Below, piece by piece: positions 62,916 through 64,000 of a DNA stretch of 64,000 nt. The DNA is taken from contig JAVBLM010000002.1 in NCBI GenBank assembly GCA_031553535.1, forward strand, positions 62,001 through 126,000. The letters are read 5' to 3'. Under the pieces are notes generated by a model. The model did no database searches, had not been told where the DNA came from, and worked only from the letters and a program-made list of their open reading frames with translations. Every line of letters begins with the position of its first letter. The first letter of the stretch is position 1. A program made the position numbers and the translations under genes. Source of the DNA: JAIROC01 sp031553535 (GTDB taxonomy: Bacteria > Bacteroidota > Bacteroidia > Bacteroidales > WCHB1-69).

Positions 62916-63515
62916 ATGAATAAATCATTGAGGGATGCAATTGAGCATCGTAGAACATGTTATACAATAACAGATAAAAGTCCTGTTTCGGATGAGAAGA
63001 TTGAAGAAATCCTTGATTTTGCAATTCTGAATGTACCGTCTGCATTTAATTCCCAATCGACTCGATTGGTACTTTTATTAAATGATAATCATAAGAGATT
63101 ATGGCAGATAACAAAGGAAAATCTTCGGAAAATACTTCCGGCGGAAGCCTTTCCGCCCACAGAGTTGAAAATAAATTCATTCGAAGCAGGTTATGGAACG
63201 ATTTTATTTTATGAGGATCAGTCTGTAGTGAAAGGCTTACAGGAGAAATTTCCTCCTTATGAAGATAATTTTCCTGTTTGGTCAAACCATTCTTCGGCTA
63301 TGCACCAGTATACAGTATGGATGCTGTTGGGAGAAATGGGCTTTGGCGTTTCATTACAGCATTATAATCCGCTAATAGATGAAGATGTTCAAAAAGAATG
63401 GAATATAAGCCATGATTGGAAACTGATCGCAGAAATGCCTTTTGGCCTTCCGACAGCTCCTCCAAGCCGGAAAGATTTTTTACCCGTTAAGGATAGGATT
63501 AGAATATTCAAATAA
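62916..63515 (+). CDS. Nitroreductase-family protein
   Basis: 199 residues of the FMN nitroreductase fold, the YdjA/Frm2-like type. MNKSLRDAIEHRRTCYTITD, then FAILNVPSAFNSQSTRLVLL, AGYGTILFYED, HQYTVWMLLGEMGFGVSLQH and EMPFGLPTAPPSRKDFLPVK. No membrane segment, so cytoplasmic. It stands alone between repeat elements. The fungal relatives respond to lipid stress; the bacterial substrate is unknown. Confidence 0.88.
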   Translation: MNKSLRDAIEHRRTCYTITDKSPVSDEKIEEILDFAILNVPSAFNSQSTRLVLLLNDNHKRLWQITKENLRKILPAEAFPPTELKINSFEAGYGTILFYEDQSVVKGLQEKFPPYEDNFPVWSNHSSAMHQYTVWMLLGEMGFGVSLQHYNPLIDEDVQKEWNISHDWKLIAEMPFGLPTAPPSRKDFLPVKDRIRIFK

Positions 63516-63519
63516 TTAT

Positions 63520-63767
63520 CAGAAGTTACGCAAGTAGAGAAGTTACGCAAGTTACAGAAACGAGGATAGATTCATCGTTTACAAGTTTACGGGTTTACAA
63601 GTTAACAGTTCAAGAAATCTGCCGAACCGTAGCAGGAAAAATAAAAAGCGCAACAAGCAGAAAGGATAAAATAGATAAAGCCGATAAAACAAAACGTCAT
63701 TAACCGTTTATCATTTATCATTAACCATTATTTATACTTCATTTAACTTGCATAACTTCTGCAATTA
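63520..63767. repeat. Family A inverted-terminus element (copy A7)
   Basis: Starts AGAAGTTACGCAAG (repeated once), ends AACTTGCATAACTTCTGCAA in the inverse sense. The core GGATAAAATAGATAAAGCCG is present near 63663. It starts 5 bases after the nitroreductase stop. The gap 63768-63929 is AT-rich with nothing recognised. Confidence 0.75.
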
Positions 63768-63929
63768 TTTTCGTAATTTGTGAAATGAAAGATCATTGAA
63801 AAAACTTTTCTTCAATAAGCTGGTTAATTATTCAAAAAACATATACATTTGTAAAAATGTATTCAGTGAAATGCATTGCTTTTAGATTATTGAAATTCAA
63901 CATTTTTAATTTTTAAATATAATAATGAT

Positions 63930-64000
63930 ATGGCTATATTGAAACCATTTAAAGGCTTACGTCCACCGGTTGATATTGTAGAAAAAGTGGCATCACGTCC
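63930..64000 (+). CDS. DUF1015-family protein (5' end only)
   Basis: The last 71 bases read MAILKPFKGLRPPVDIVEKV then ASRP, which is the conserved start of DUF1015 (HTH/SpoVK-like) proteins, where the phrase usually continues into PYDV. The role of the family is unknown, though members neighbour serine metabolism genes. The rest lies beyond the window. Confidence 0.7.
   Translation, partial: MAILKPFKGLRPPVDIVEKVASR

Overview
The window is a low-GC chromosomal segment from a Bacteroidota bacterium, most likely order Bacteroidales. The evidence is: Bacteroidota promoter boxes (TAnnTTTG, sometimes with TTTG about 19 bases upstream); type IX secretion (T9SS) sorting domains; an S46 dipeptidyl peptidase and a Porphyromonas-type glutaminyl cyclase; a GldH-like lipoprotein; an SSB ending in DELPF; and many signal peptides cleaved just before Gln. 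No rRNA, tRNA, CRISPR array, prophage or transposase gene was recognised. About 48 genes are real; most are housekeeping and most lie on the minus strand.

Layout. 1-4.4 kb: end of a glycosyltransferase, gmk, a repeat-filled gap, dxs. 4.4-8.8 kb: ssb, a DUF2461 gene, dapD, a HhH protein, a GreA-like protein and a DnaQ-like exonuclease. 8.8-20.9 kb: a secreted protein of unknown function, glutaminyl cyclase, sufS, DPP7-like peptidase, an OppC-type permease, a PorE-like OmpA protein and ptb. 21-28.5 kb: frr, a 2TM protein, pyrH, hpf, xerC/D, rpsU, gldH-like, pheT. 28.5-35.9 kb: a small lipoprotein, an XRE regulator beside a large inverted repeat, folK-hutI, a sirtuin, thpR, and an oxygen/NO detoxification set (flavodiiron FprA, a 52-residue rubredoxin, a flavin reductase). 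36-45.3 kb: uvrC, prfA, a NUDIX gene, pyrE, an SRPBCC protein, a PHP-GT-C fusion and tsaD. 46-53.5 kb: an extracytoplasmic flavin/Fe-S pair, then a 5.4-kb block of secreted proteins closed by a second copy of the 3' end of the Fe-S gene. 53.5-64 kb: a CsaA-like protein, two nitroreductases, ridA, a C1 peptidase, an outer-membrane protein-sppA-ctp cluster and the start of a DUF1015 gene.

The most unusual content is between the genes. Seven intergenic arrays of imperfect direct repeats all have a period close to 42 bp, although their sequences differ. Most units contain a short dyad. Every array lies inside or beside a short element with inverted termini, of which I distinguish three families (A, B and C). 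None encodes a protein I can credit. The result looks like a non-autonomous, MITE-like repeat system that has seeded most larger gaps. A second theme is export: eight predicted exported proteins expose Gln after signal-peptide cleavage, and the window also encodes the cyclase expected to convert that Gln to pyroglutamate.
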